Shown: positions 15,500 through 23,435, numbered from the stretch's first letter. The stretch: DNA of 41,770 nt from Bacillota bacterium (GCA_022360955.1 JAKSBV010000241.1:1-41770); one strand, 5' to 3'. Numbers and translations: made by a program. Notes: generated by a model from the letters alone, not told the origin.

Positions 15500-17494
15500 G
15501 TGGCAAATAATCACAAACATAAAGAATATGGCAATGAAAGCATCTCTTCACTAAAAGGTGCAGATCGGGTTCGATTACGCCCAGGCGTTATTTTCGGCTC
15601 CGACGGACTTGAGGGATGCCAGCATTCCGTATTTGAAATTATATCCAACGCAATAGATGAAGCCCGGGAAGGTTTTGGAAATATCATCGAAGTCACACGC
15701 TTCAAAGACCGGTCTATTATGGTTAAAGACATGGGCCGCGGTACTCCTGTGGACTATAATCCGAACGAAGAAAGATACAATTGGGAGCTGGTATTCTGCG
15801 AGCTCTATGCCGGCGGAAAATATAAAAACAACGCCGGAGAAAACTATGAATTCAGCCTTGGCTTAAACGGCCTTGGAAGCTGTTCGACACAGTACAGCTC
15901 CGAATATATGGATGTAACGGTATTCAGGGACGGTTACCGCTATGATTTGCATTTTGAAAAAGGGGAAAATATCGGCGGCCTTCAAAAAGAAAAGTGCCGC
16001 TATGAACACACCGGTACCATTATCAAATGGAGACCGGACCTTGACGTGTTTACCGATACTCATATCCCTTTAGCCTATTTTCAGAATATATTGAAAAAAC
16101 AAGCGGTGGTCAATGCAGGTCTGACCTTTAAGCTCTATGACGAAGTTTCCGATCATCCTGCAGGTTTTGAAACGTATACCTACTATTATGAAAACGGAAT
16201 CGTAGATTATATCAAAGAAGTCAATCATGATAAAGGATTTACCGATATACGGTTTTATGAAGCGGAAAGAAAGGGTAAAGACCGCGAAGATAAACCGTCC
16301 TATAAAGTCAAACTACAAACTGCATTTTGTTTTAACAATGAAATCAATTTGTTGGAGTATTACCATAACTCCAGCTTTTTAGAACATGGCGGCTCTCCCG
16401 ACAAGGCTGTTAAGAATGCTTTTGTCTATGAAATCGATAAATATTTAAAGGCAAATCATAAATATAATAAAAGTGAAAGTAAAATCACTTTTTCCGATAT
16501 TCAAGACAGCTTAATCCTGGTAAGCAACTCTTTTTCAACGGTTACCAGCTATGAGAATCAGACCAAAAAGGCAATCACCAATAAGTTTATCCAAGAAGCC
16601 ATGACTGATTTTCTAAAGCAGCAGCTGGAAATCTACTTTATCGAAAATAAGGCTGAGGCCGATAAAATTGCAGACCAGATGCTTATCAACAAACGAAGCC
16701 GTGAAAAAGCCGAAAAAACGAGAATTAATATTAAGAAAAAATTAAGCGGCGGCATCGACATCGCCAATAGAGTACAAAAATTCGTCGATTGCCGTACCAA
16801 GGATATCGACAAAAGAGAGCTCTATATCGTAGAGGGGGATTCGGCCTTGGGGGCCTGCAAGCTAGGCAGGGATGCAGAGTTTCAGGCAATTATTCCCGTA
16901 AGGGGTAAAATCCTTAACTGCTTGAAAGCCGACTATGATAAGATCTTCAAAAACGATATTATTATTGACTTGTTGAAAGTACTGGGCTGCGGGGTGGAAA
17001 TCCAGTCAAAGCATAATAGGGATTTGCATTCTTTTGACATTCAACATTTGAAATGGGACAAGATTATTATCTGTACCGATGCGGATGTGGACGGATTTCA
17101 GATCCGGACGTTGATTTTAACAATGCTGTATCGATTGGTTCCTACACTGATTGAAGCGCATAAGGTATATATCGCCGAATCTCCGTTATACGAAATTAAT
17201 ACAAAGAGCAAAACCTACTTTGCCTATACGGAAAAAGAAAAGGCCGTCATTCTCTCCAGGATCAAAGGGAAATATACCCTGCAACGTTCCAAGGGACTTG
17301 GCGAAAACGAGCCGGAAATGATGTGGCAGACGACTATGAATCCTGAGACCAGAAAGCTTATTCAAGTGCTTCCGGAAGATATGGAAGCAACCCAGCAAAT
17401 GTTTGATTTACTATTGGGGGATAATTTGCAAGGACGTAAGCGCTTTATCGCGGAAAACGGACATCGGTACATTGAGTTAACGGATGTTAGTTGA
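15500..17494 (+). CDS. Type IIA topoisomerase ATPase/TOPRIM subunit (GyrB/ParE-like paralogue)
   Basis: ATPase and DNA-gate half of a type IIA topoisomerase, acting with the GyrA/ParC-like protein encoded next. Visible: YGNESISSLKGADRVRLRPG then FGSDGLEGCQ at the N-terminus, the GHKL Asn in ISNAIDEA, GRGTPVD, the loop LGLNGLGS, TOPRIM EGDSALGACKLGRD, PVRGKILNC and the Mg-binding TDADVDGFQIRTLI. Predicted length 664 aa. The open frame extends to GTG at 15,392, but this codon overlaps the -10 of a good promoter; GTG at 15,500, behind AAAGGGTGG, gives a start six to eight residues before the conserved block and is chosen. Divergent from housekeeping GyrB/ParE (unusual inserts such as EYYHNSSFLEHGG), so probably an accessory clostridial topoisomerase. 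Confidence 0.92.
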   Translation: MANNHKHKEYGNESISSLKGADRVRLRPGVIFGSDGLEGCQHSVFEIISNAIDEAREGFGNIIEVTRFKDRSIMVKDMGRGTPVDYNPNEERYNWELVFCELYAGGKYKNNAGENYEFSLGLNGLGSCSTQYSSEYMDVTVFRDGYRYDLHFEKGENIGGLQKEKCRYEHTGTIIKWRPDLDVFTDTHIPLAYFQNILKKQAVVNAGLTFKLYDEVSDHPAGFETYTYYYENGIVDYIKEVNHDKGFTDIRFYEAERKGKDREDKPSYKVKLQTAFCFNNEINLLEYYHNSSFLEHGGSPDKAVKNAFVYEIDKYLKANHKYNKSESKITFSDIQDSLILVSNSFSTVTSYENQTKKAITNKFIQEAMTDFLKQQLEIYFIENKAEADKIADQMLINKRSREKAEKTRINIKKKLSGGIDIANRVQKFVDCRTKDIDKRELYIVEGDSALGACKLGRDAEFQAIIPVRGKILNCLKADYDKIFKNDIIIDLLKVLGCGVEIQSKHNRDLHSFDIQHLKWDKIIICTDADVDGFQIRTLILTMLYRLVPTLIEAHKVYIAESPLYEINTKSKTYFAYTEKEKAVILSRIKGKYTLQRSKGLGENEPEMMWQTTMNPETRKLIQVLPEDMEATQQMFDLLLGDNLQGRKRFIAENGHRYIELTDVS

Positions 17495-17502
17495 GTTAGT
17501 GA

Positions 17503-17640
17503 ATAATTAAGAATGAAGAATGATATAAATATCGATAAAGCATTGACATTAAAGTACCAAGAAATAAATAGGACATATGGAAATCAGAGGGCGGAAGCGT
17601 GAAATCTGAATTTATAAGCTATTTATCGTGTTATATATAT
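17503..17640. repeat. Repeat-derived spacer between the two topoisomerase genes
   Basis: Begins with a GAATAATTAAGAATGAAGAA-type unit (compare bases 61-118 on the other strand) and includes GGAAATCAGAGGGCGGAAG, similar to the CAGAGGGCGGAAGTC block of R1. This explains why two functionally linked genes are 186 bp apart. Confidence 0.45.
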
Positions 17641-17680
17641 TTCATAATATATTAAATGCTAGACTAATCGAGGTGAACAA

Positions 17681-19873
17681 GTGATGCCAATGAAGAATTT
17701 AATTGAACAAAAGATTACCGATACGTTAGAAAGCAACTATATGCCCTATGCGATGAGTGTAATCATATCCAGGGCTATTCCTGAAATTGACGGCTTTAAG
17801 CCCTCTCATAGAAAGCTGCTATATACGATGTACAAAATGGGGCTGCTGGCAGGTAATAAGACAAAGTCTGCGAATGTCGTAGGCCAGACCATGAAATTAA
17901 ATCCCCACGGGGATACGCCGATTTATGAAACCCTTGTAAGATTAACAAGGGGCAACAGCGCCTTGCTGCACCCTTTTATAGATTCCAAAGGAAATTTCGG
18001 TAAACAATACTCAAGAGATATGGCCTATGCGGCACCAAGGTATACGGAGGTAAAACTGGATAAACTCTGCGGCGAAATCTTTAAAGATATTGATAAAAAC
18101 ACCGTTGACTTTGTCGATAACTATGACGGGACACTAAAGGAACCGACTCTGCTACCCACTACTTTTCCCAATATACTGGTCAACAGCAACCAAGGAATCG
18201 CCGTAGGGATGGCAAGCAATATGTGCAGTTTTAATCTAAAAGAAGTGTGTGAAACTGCCATTGCCTACCTCAAAAATGAAAATGCGGATATTGGCAAAAC
18301 GCTTAAAGCACCGGACTTATCCTCCGGGGGGCAGCTCATATATAACGAAAAAGACATCAACCATATTTATAATACAGGCCGAGGCAGCTTTAAGCTAAGA
18401 TCAAAATATAAATTTGACAAGAAGAATCATTGTATTGAAATTTACGAAATTCCCTATAGCACAACTTCGGAGGCTATTATCGATAAAATTATCGAATTGG
18501 TAAAGGCAGGTAAGACCAAGGACATTACCGATATCAGAGATGAAACGGATCTAAACGGCTTAAAAATCACGTTGGATTTAAAAAGAAACGCCGATCCTGA
18601 TAAATTAATGAATATCCTCTTTAAATTAACCCCTTTGCAGGACTCGTTTAGCTGTAACTTTAATATTCTCATTAACGGGCAACCCAAGGTGCTGGGCATC
18701 AAAGGCATATTAAGGGAGTGGACCGCCTTTAGAATCAACTGTATTAAGCGGCAGGTAGCCTTTGATGTGGAAAAGAAATCGCAAAGGCTCCATTTGCTGA
18801 ACGGTTTGAAAAAAATATTATTGGATATCGATAAAGCCATTAAAACCATTCGTGATACCGAGCAAGAAGCCGATGTCATTCCTAATTTGATGCATGCATT
18901 TGACATTGACGAGAAACAAGCGGAATTCATCGCTGAAATTAAATTGAGGAATTTGAATAAGGAATATATCTTAAAACGTACCAACGATATTGATCATTTG
19001 GAAAAAGAAATTGCCGATTTACAGGCCACCCTTCAAGATGAAAAAAAAGTGAAAAACATTATGATCAAGCAATTAAAAGAAGTGATCAAACATTATGGAC
19101 GGGAAAGGTGCACCGAAATTATCCATGAGCATCATATTGAGGAAATTACTGCCGAGCATTTGATTGAGGATTATAAGCTAAAGCTATTTTTTACGCACCA
19201 CCATTATTTGAAGAAGATACCTTTAACATCACTAAGAGGAAACTCTGACCAAAAGCTTAAGGATGACGATGCGGTCATTCAAGAAATAGAAACCGGCAAT
19301 AAAGCAGATTTACTGCTCTTTAGCAATAAACATACGGTATATAAATTGAAGATTCACGAAATCAATGACTGCAAGGCCAGCAGCCTCGGAGAGTATCTCC
19401 CTAATTTATTGCATTTGGATAAAGATGAAGAAATCATCTATATCGTTGCGACGGATGATTATCAAGGGCATATGCTCTTTGCCTTTGACACCGGAAAGAT
19501 CGCAAAGATCGATATGGCCGGCTATGCTACCAAGACCAACCGTAAAAAACTTGCCAATGCCTACTACGGTAAAGCAAAATTAATATATCTTACTTATCTT
19601 GGCATTGACGAGCACAAAGACCTGGTCGCCTTTAGCAGTATCGATAAGGTTTTGATTTTTAACACCGCCGGCGTCAACGGGAAAGCCACGAGAGGTTCTC
19701 AGGGCATACAGGTTTTGAATTCAAAAAAAGGAAGTACCATGGTCAGCATAAAATCACTTGAAGATGTAGTATTTGAGGATGCGAACTATTACAGGACAAA
19801 AAATATTCCTGCTACCGGTCGATATATCAAGCAGGAAGATAAGATGAGAGAACAACTGTCATTACTGGATTGA
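17681..19873 (+). CDS. Type IIA topoisomerase breakage-reunion subunit (GyrA/ParC-like paralogue)
   Basis: DNA cleavage subunit, 730 aa. Conserved elements: SRAIPEIDGFKPSHRKLLY, GQTMKLNPHGDTPIYE (the quinolone-determining region has an unusual GDTPIYE), and YAAPRYTEVKL with the catalytic Tyr at about residue 121. Then LPTTFPNILVN and QGIAVGMA follow, with a central coiled coil and a short C-terminal beta-pinwheel. No GyrA-box (QRRGGKG) is visible, so it should relax or decatenate rather than supercoil, as ParC does. GTG at 17,681 is kept as start (GAGGTGA Shine-Dalgarno); ATG at 17,684 is equally possible. It pairs with the preceding gene; both have the same divergent character. Confidence 0.92.
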   Translation: MMPMKNLIEQKITDTLESNYMPYAMSVIISRAIPEIDGFKPSHRKLLYTMYKMGLLAGNKTKSANVVGQTMKLNPHGDTPIYETLVRLTRGNSALLHPFIDSKGNFGKQYSRDMAYAAPRYTEVKLDKLCGEIFKDIDKNTVDFVDNYDGTLKEPTLLPTTFPNILVNSNQGIAVGMASNMCSFNLKEVCETAIAYLKNENADIGKTLKAPDLSSGGQLIYNEKDINHIYNTGRGSFKLRSKYKFDKKNHCIEIYEIPYSTTSEAIIDKIIELVKAGKTKDITDIRDETDLNGLKITLDLKRNADPDKLMNILFKLTPLQDSFSCNFNILINGQPKVLGIKGILREWTAFRINCIKRQVAFDVEKKSQRLHLLNGLKKILLDIDKAIKTIRDTEQEADVIPNLMHAFDIDEKQAEFIAEIKLRNLNKEYILKRTNDIDHLEKEIADLQATLQDEKKVKNIMIKQLKEVIKHYGRERCTEIIHEHHIEEITAEHLIEDYKLKLFFTHHHYLKKIPLTSLRGNSDQKLKDDDAVIQEIETGNKADLLLFSNKHTVYKLKIHEINDCKASSLGEYLPNLLHLDKDEEIIYIVATDDYQGHMLFAFDTGKIAKIDMAGYATKTNRKKLANAYYGKAKLIYLTYLGIDEHKDLVAFSSIDKVLIFNTAGVNGKATRGSQGIQVLNSKKGSTMVSIKSLEDVVFEDANYYRTKNIPATGRYIKQEDKMREQLSLLD

Positions 19874-19882
19874 ATCATAAGC

Positions 19883-19912
19883 AAAAGACTACAAAAAATT
19901 TTGTAGTCTTTT
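19883..19912. terminator. Bidirectional terminator
   Basis: A perfect AAAAGACTACAAAA / TTTTGTAGTCTTTT palindrome between the topoisomerase gene and the first microprotein gene, which converge on it. Confidence 0.88.
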
Positions 19913-19920
19913 ATTTCCTC

Positions 19921-20034
19921 TTATTTACACAGGAAAAACGGTGTACAACACAGGCACAGAATTATGATTATAATAATCACAATACAAATAATACCGCCGC
20001 CGCCAAAGAAAAAATCAAGTTCCGATCCGGCCAT
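19921..20034 (-). CDS. Hydrophobic microprotein, copy 1 of 3
   Basis: A 37-aa peptide: polar head MAGSELDFFF, a Gly4 hinge, a run of about 14 Ile/Val/Leu residues, then LCLCC-TPFFLCK. Shine-Dalgarno AAAGGAG lies 9 bp before the ATG. It is paralogous with those at 20,493-20,603 and 20,887-21,000 and in the same orientation. Size, Gly-rich turn and single membrane segment recall YjcZ/SscA-like small sporulation peptides of Bacillus, but homology is not shown. Each copy is followed by its own hairpin, so they are separate units. A sigma-K-like promoter was not found for this copy. Confidence 0.75.
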   Translation of the reverse strand: MAGSELDFFFGGGGIICIVIIIIIILCLCCTPFFLCK

Positions 20035-20396
20035 TTGATTAGCTCCTTTCTTTTAGATAATCTTCAAGCGATTGCAAAATGCGCAATTCCTTATATTGTA
20101 AGATTTCTATCAAAGAAAAGGGTGTCACTTCATATGTGTTTTTATTTTATCTACGACATTCTTACAATTATTTTACGTTTTTAGTTCGTTATGGGTACCT
20201 ACAGCCTACTATTTATCTTGAATGCACTGAATATGCCCTATTGTAAAAAATTAAATTTGTGTATTCACTGAATTCATAAAGCTAATGTTCTACTTTTTTT
20301 GATTCAACCTATAAAGGGCTACGTACAAAACTTAGAGGTGTACGCTTTTGACGCACACCCGGTTTTTTTGCAATCCTTCAATCCGCTTTACTCATG
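20035..20396. other. Intergenic stretch with a plus-strand terminator-like hairpin
   Basis: Between microprotein genes 1 and 2. A hairpin GGTGTACG/CGCACACC (20,337-20,359, one mismatch) is followed by CGGTTTTTTT on the plus strand, yet no plus-strand gene is seen before it. It could end copy 2 transcription on the minus strand (only TTTTG there) or an unseen small RNA on the plus strand. Nothing else recognised. Confidence 0.4.
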
Positions 20397-20491
20397 GATA
20401 TTGCACTTTAAAATCGAATTCATATTTGAACAAAAAACGTAGAACCATCGTTGTTTGTTCAGATATAGTCTAATGTTTAAAGCGCGCTATC
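20397..20491. repeat. R2 palindromic repeat, copy B
   Basis: About 95 bp with inverted ends GATATTGCACTTTAAAAT and GATAGCGCGCTTTAAACAT, and inner arms TTTGAACAAAAAACG and CGTTGTTTGTTCAGA. It abuts the 3' end of microprotein gene 2 and could fold into one long hairpin. Confidence 0.7.
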
Positions 20492-20492
20492 T

Positions 20493-20603
20493 TTAATATT
20501 TGAAGAAAGGTCTACAACACAAGCAAAGGATGATGATTACAATAATGATAATGAAGATAAAACCTCCACCACCGAAGAAAAAATCAAGTTCCGATTCAGC
20601 CAT
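20493..20603 (-). CDS. Hydrophobic microprotein, copy 2 of 3
   Basis: A 36-aa peptide, MAESELDFFFGGGG head, about 13 Ile/Val/Phe residues, then LCLCC-RPFFKY. Nearly identical in head and tail to copy 1. Shine-Dalgarno GGAAAGGGG. An upstream extension in the same frame exists but passes through repeat R2 and is rejected. A sigma-K-like promoter lies upstream at 20,743-20,769, with R2 copy C in the leader. Confidence 0.8.
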   Translation of the reverse strand: MAESELDFFFGGGGFIFIIIIVIIILCLCCRPFFKY

Positions 20604-20629
20604 TTTATTAACCCCTTTCCTTAAATATA

Positions 20630-20724
20630 GATATCCAACTTTAAAATCGAATTTATATTTACACAAAAAACGCAGCATCGTCGTTGTTTGCGTAAATAGT
20701 ATTTTTAGGTTTAAAGTTGGCTAT
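20630..20724. repeat. R2 palindromic repeat, copy C
   Basis: Inverted ends GATATCCAACTTTAAAAT and GATAGCCAACTTTAAACC, then arms ATTTACACAAAAAACGC and GCGTAAAT around a GCAGCATCGTCGTTG centre. It lies inside the predicted leader of microprotein gene 2, between promoter and Shine-Dalgarno. Confidence 0.72.
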
Positions 20725-20742
20725 CCTTCATCTTACACTATC

Positions 20743-20769
20743 ATAATATGCCGACCGGTAAAGAAAGGT
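20743..20769 (-). promoter_or_regulatory. Sigma-K-like promoter of microprotein gene 2
   Basis: Minus strand: ACC (20,769-20,767), 16-bp spacer, CATATTAT (20,750-20,743). Complete match to AC-N16-CATAnnnT. Confidence 0.6.
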
Positions 20770-20805
20770 TATTATTTTTTTCCTTATTCCATTCAAAAAT
20801 TAACA

Positions 20806-20875
20806 TAAAAAACGGAAAGCAACTTTTGGGTATGCCCTTTTAAGCTGTACCCGAAAATTGTTTTCCGCTTTTTTT
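20806..20875. terminator. Long hairpin terminator
   Basis: CGGAAAGCAACTTTTGGGTA pairs with TACCCGAAAATTGTTTTCCG around a loop. T-runs follow on both strands (CGCTTTTTTT on plus, CCGTTTTTTA on minus). It lies just after the minus-strand stop of microprotein gene 3. Confidence 0.85.
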
Positions 20876-20886
20876 ACTTCTTAAAT

Positions 20887-21000
20887 TTAATAATATCTGT
20901 GAAAAGGTCTGTTACATAAGCACAGGAAAATAACAATGATAATGATAATCCAGATAATCCCTGCGCCACCAAAGAAACAACCACTATTTAATTCGGCCAT
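20887..21000 (-). CDS. Hydrophobic microprotein, copy 3 of 3
   Basis: A 37-aa peptide, MAELNSGCFFGGAG head, about 12 hydrophobic residues including one Trp, then LCLCN-RPFHRYY. More diverged than copies 1 and 2 but with the same FFGGxG and LCLC-xRPF landmarks. Shine-Dalgarno AAAGGGG, with a sigma-K-like promoter 40-66 bp upstream of the ATG. Confidence 0.78.
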   Translation of the reverse strand: MAELNSGCFFGGAGIIWIIIIIVIFLCLCNRPFHRYY

Positions 21001-21039
21001 TCTATTAACCCCTTTCTTTTATAACACTATTACACTATT

Positions 21040-21066
21040 ATTATATGCTTTTCATAAGTAAAAGGT
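21040..21066 (-). promoter_or_regulatory. Sigma-K-like promoter of microprotein gene 3
   Basis: Minus strand: ACC (21,066-21,064), 16-bp spacer, CATATAAT (21,047-21,040), followed by A. The -10 is the same as in front of the Met-rich gene. Confidence 0.62.
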
Positions 21067-21100
21067 TAACATTTTGGGCGTTAAAAGAATAAAAGCATTT

Positions 21101-21901
21101 TTATCTGGCTGCCAGCAAATGTTTATATTTTGTCTTTTTTTCCAGCACCACTTTGGAATATGTGGTCTCATAGGTTTTGTGCTTATCATAGTATTTTTTC
21201 AAATTATACGGTCCTCTGTTGTATTCGCTCAATATTCTATGGTAATTACTATGATGTGCTTTTTTTAAATGGTACAGGTACAGCATCCCCAGCCCTAAAT
21301 TGTATTCCGGTTCGAATATTCTCTCAGGATCGTATTCAATTTCTAAAAGATGTCCATATGTATCGGCCAACCACTTTTCGGTACCCGGTATAATTTGACA
21401 ATACCCCCTGTCTTCCGCCCCTCCTACCGCATACTGCTTAAATTTGCTTTCAAGATCAATCACAGCCATCACTAGAGGTATCGGCACTTCCAGCTTTTTG
21501 CTATAATACACGATCATACTTGCGGTCAGCATGTCTAAGGGTGTATTTTCGGAGATTGTAAGTGTCTGATTGATTTGAGCTTGATCATTGATGTCGATGT
21601 AGTTTTCAATGTGTCTGTCTACATATTGGTTGTTAATCAACAGCATATTGTTGTGTTCCGGCTCAAAGGCCGCCTGCAAATCATTGTGTTGGTCTATACC
21701 GTTATGTTCCTCCGGTCCATCGTTTTTTTCATAACACCCTTGTCCATATCCGGAATTTGTGCTATGCCTAAAAGCAATGGCATGATTTATACTATCGCTT
21801 GTCTTAAAAATAAATAAATTAAAAAGTATCAAAATAGTCACAAGAACAACCAGCACAATATAAGGTGTTTTTTTCGTTTTATTCAATAAAATTCCTTCCA
21901 T
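21101..21901 (-). CDS. Membrane-anchored lytic transglycosylase (SLT domain)
   Basis: A 266-aa protein with one N-terminal membrane anchor (about residues 14-32), a 90-residue polar linker and a C-terminal goose-lysozyme/SLT-like domain. Recognisable: VPIPLVMAVIDLESKF (catalytic Glu in DLES), GGAEDRGYCQIIPGTEKWLA (the usual GxxGLMQI-like block, here RGYCQII), EPEYNLGLGMLYLY and ILSEYNRGP. It would cleave peptidoglycan outside the membrane to give anhydro-muropeptides. The ATG has a GGGAGAA Shine-Dalgarno. With cwlJ and the spore microproteins nearby, a role in spore cortex or engulfment is possible but unproven. Confidence 0.9.
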   Translation of the reverse strand: MEGILLNKTKKTPYIVLVVLVTILILFNLFIFKTSDSINHAIAFRHSTNSGYGQGCYEKNDGPEEHNGIDQHNDLQAAFEPEHNNMLLINNQYVDRHIENYIDINDQAQINQTLTISENTPLDMLTASMIVYYSKKLEVPIPLVMAVIDLESKFKQYAVGGAEDRGYCQIIPGTEKWLADTYGHLLEIEYDPERIFEPEYNLGLGMLYLYHLKKAHHSNYHRILSEYNRGPYNLKKYYDKHKTYETTYSKVVLEKKTKYKHLLAAR

Positions 21902-22281
21902 TGTATATTCTCCCTTCTCTTCTCAATATAAATTGTAACCCTTCTCAAATAAAATATACGATAAAAACCTAGCTTTCTTAAATATGAAAAGATAAAAGGA
22001 TAAGCAATCCGCTGCTTACCCTTTTATCTTTGCCTCACTATATTATATACATTTTGATTTAAAAAGCAAGTCATAAAAAGCCACTATTTTATTGGGAATA
22101 GGCCTTTTATTTTGTGCAACCTTCATAAAATTGTGGTTATTTATTCCTTCTATCCCAAAAGTTTTTATATAAATTTCACCTACCTTGTGTCAAACCTATT
22201 CCTATAAGAATATATTGGTACTAAAAGTGGGAAGGGCTTACTACTTCTCATTCCCCACTAAATCGTGAGGTGATAGTCCCT
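21902..22281. other. Divergent intergenic region with large hairpin
   Basis: 380 bp between the transglycosylase (minus) and cwlJ (plus). A near-perfect hairpin occupies 21,987-22,031 (arms AAAAGATAAAAGGATAAGC and GCTTACCCTTTTATCTTT). A terminator-like structure is odd between divergent genes; it may protect one leader from the other. No clear promoter recognised. Confidence 0.4.
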
Positions 22282-22719
22282 ATGACTACGAGAGAACTTT
22301 TTGCCAGAATCATTCGTTGTGAGGCCGAGGGTGAAGGCGAACTCGGCATGAAAGCAGTTGCCACCGTGACTATGAACAGAGTACATGTTGCTTACGGAGA
22401 ATACCAGAGAATATGTCAGGGTGATCTAAGAAAAGTTATTCAGCAAATGTGTCAGTACTCTTGCTATAAAACTACTATTGGGGGGCAACCCAACCCGCAA
22501 AACGTATGGGCTTTACCCCCCGAACAGATTCACTATGATATAGCTGACTGGGCTTTAGGTGGAAGTATAGTATCTGTCATCGGGGAATCTTTGTGGTACA
22601 TGAATCCGTTTAGACCCACATGTCCTAATTTTTTCCCATATAATGGTACGGGTTACTGGCAAACCCGGATCAATGACCATTGTTTCTATAACCCCACAGC
22701 ACTTTATGCCCAAACATAG
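22282..22719 (+). CDS. cwlJ: Spore cortex hydrolase CwlJ
   Basis: A 145-aa SleB/CwlJ-type hydrolase that attacks the muramic-lactam-containing cortex during germination. The whole length is one domain: RIIRCEAEGEGELGMKAVA (catalytic Glu region), TMNRVHV, SLWYMNPF, and the C-terminal NDHCFYNPTA block close to SHCFYQPTA of B. subtilis CwlJ as I recall it. As in CwlJ there is no signal peptide or peptidoglycan-binding domain, unlike SleB. ATG at 22,282, ten bases after GAGGTG, is preferred to GTG at 22,270, which would overlap the Shine-Dalgarno. GerQ, needed for CwlJ placement in Bacillus, is the next gene on the strand. Confidence 0.93.
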   Translation: MTTRELFARIIRCEAEGEGELGMKAVATVTMNRVHVAYGEYQRICQGDLRKVIQQMCQYSCYKTTIGGQPNPQNVWALPPEQIHYDIADWALGGSIVSVIGESLWYMNPFRPTCPNFFPYNGTGYWQTRINDHCFYNPTALYAQT

Positions 22720-22801
22720 TATCATTGAGTGCACAGGGTATTTCACATTCAGACTATGACATTTATACGCTCAATGCATTTTGGTTTTTATTCGGATGAA
22801 A

Positions 22802-22896
22802 GATGTCGCACTTTAAACCTAAAGATAGATTTGCACAAACAACGATGCTTCTGCATCTTTTGTGCAAATATAAATTTGATTTTAAAGTTCGGTATC
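22802..22896. repeat. R2 palindromic repeat, copy D
   Basis: Inverted ends GATGTCGCACTTTAAACC and GATACCGAACTTTAAAATC, with inner arms ATTTGCACAAA and TTTGTGCAAAT. It lies between cwlJ and gerQ. Confidence 0.72.
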
Positions 22897-22940
22897 TATA
22901 ATCAAACCATGATTTAAAATTTAGAGGAGGAGATTTTCTA

Positions 22941-23318
22941 ATGGCTTATCATTCCCAAATGCCTATGCCTTATTATCAACCGGTGATGCCTTATCAGGAC
23001 TATGCACAGCCCCTTATGCCGATGATGCCGTATCAGGGCAGTCAGCCAATGCGCCCGGGTCCGATATTGCCCCCGGATATGGAGTTTGAAGAAGGACCGC
23101 CTACTACTACCGATATAGGCTATATACCGGCCTACCTTAAAACACAAATAGGAAAAAGAGTGAAAATAGAATTTTTAATTGGTACGAACCTGCTGATAGA
23201 CAGAGAAGGTACCTTGGAAGATGTGGGAATCAACTATGTGATTATTAAGGAAGCCGAAACAGACGACCTTGTGCTGGGCGATCTGTATTCCATTAAGTTT
23301 GTAAAGTTCTTTTTCTGA
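22941..23318 (+). CDS. gerQ: Spore coat protein GerQ
   Basis: A 125-aa inner-coat protein. The first 50 residues are low-complexity Met/Pro/Tyr/Gln (MPMPYYQPVMPYQ, then repeats), as in Bacillus GerQ, whose Gln/Lys residues are cross-linked by transglutaminase. The C-terminal 70 residues (YIPAYLKTQIGKRVKIEF, then LEDVGINYVIIKEAETDD and LYSIKFVKFF) form the conserved GerQ domain. The Shine-Dalgarno AGGAGGAGA lies 8 bp before the ATG. GerQ is required for CwlJ localisation in B. subtilis, which fits the neighbouring cwlJ. The repeat in between gives it a 221-bp gap and possibly a separate leader. Confidence 0.88.
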   Translation: MAYHSQMPMPYYQPVMPYQDYAQPLMPMMPYQGSQPMRPGPILPPDMEFEEGPPTTTDIGYIPAYLKTQIGKRVKIEFLIGTNLLIDREGTLEDVGINYVIIKEAETDDLVLGDLYSIKFVKFFF

Positions 23319-23361
23319 TTCATCTTTCACTGTTTATATTTATGGATATGTCATAGTTATA

Positions 23362-23411
23362 GATATTGCGCTTTAAAATCGAATCTATTTTTAGGTTTGC
23401 AGTACAATATC
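23362..23411. repeat. R2 repeat, internally deleted copy E
   Basis: Starts GATATTGCGCTTTAAAATC and ends GTTTGCAGTACAATATC; only the two ends of the R2 palindrome remain, in 50 bp. Confidence 0.5.
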
Positions 23412-23435
23412 TGTATGGGTAATGTGAAACAGTAC

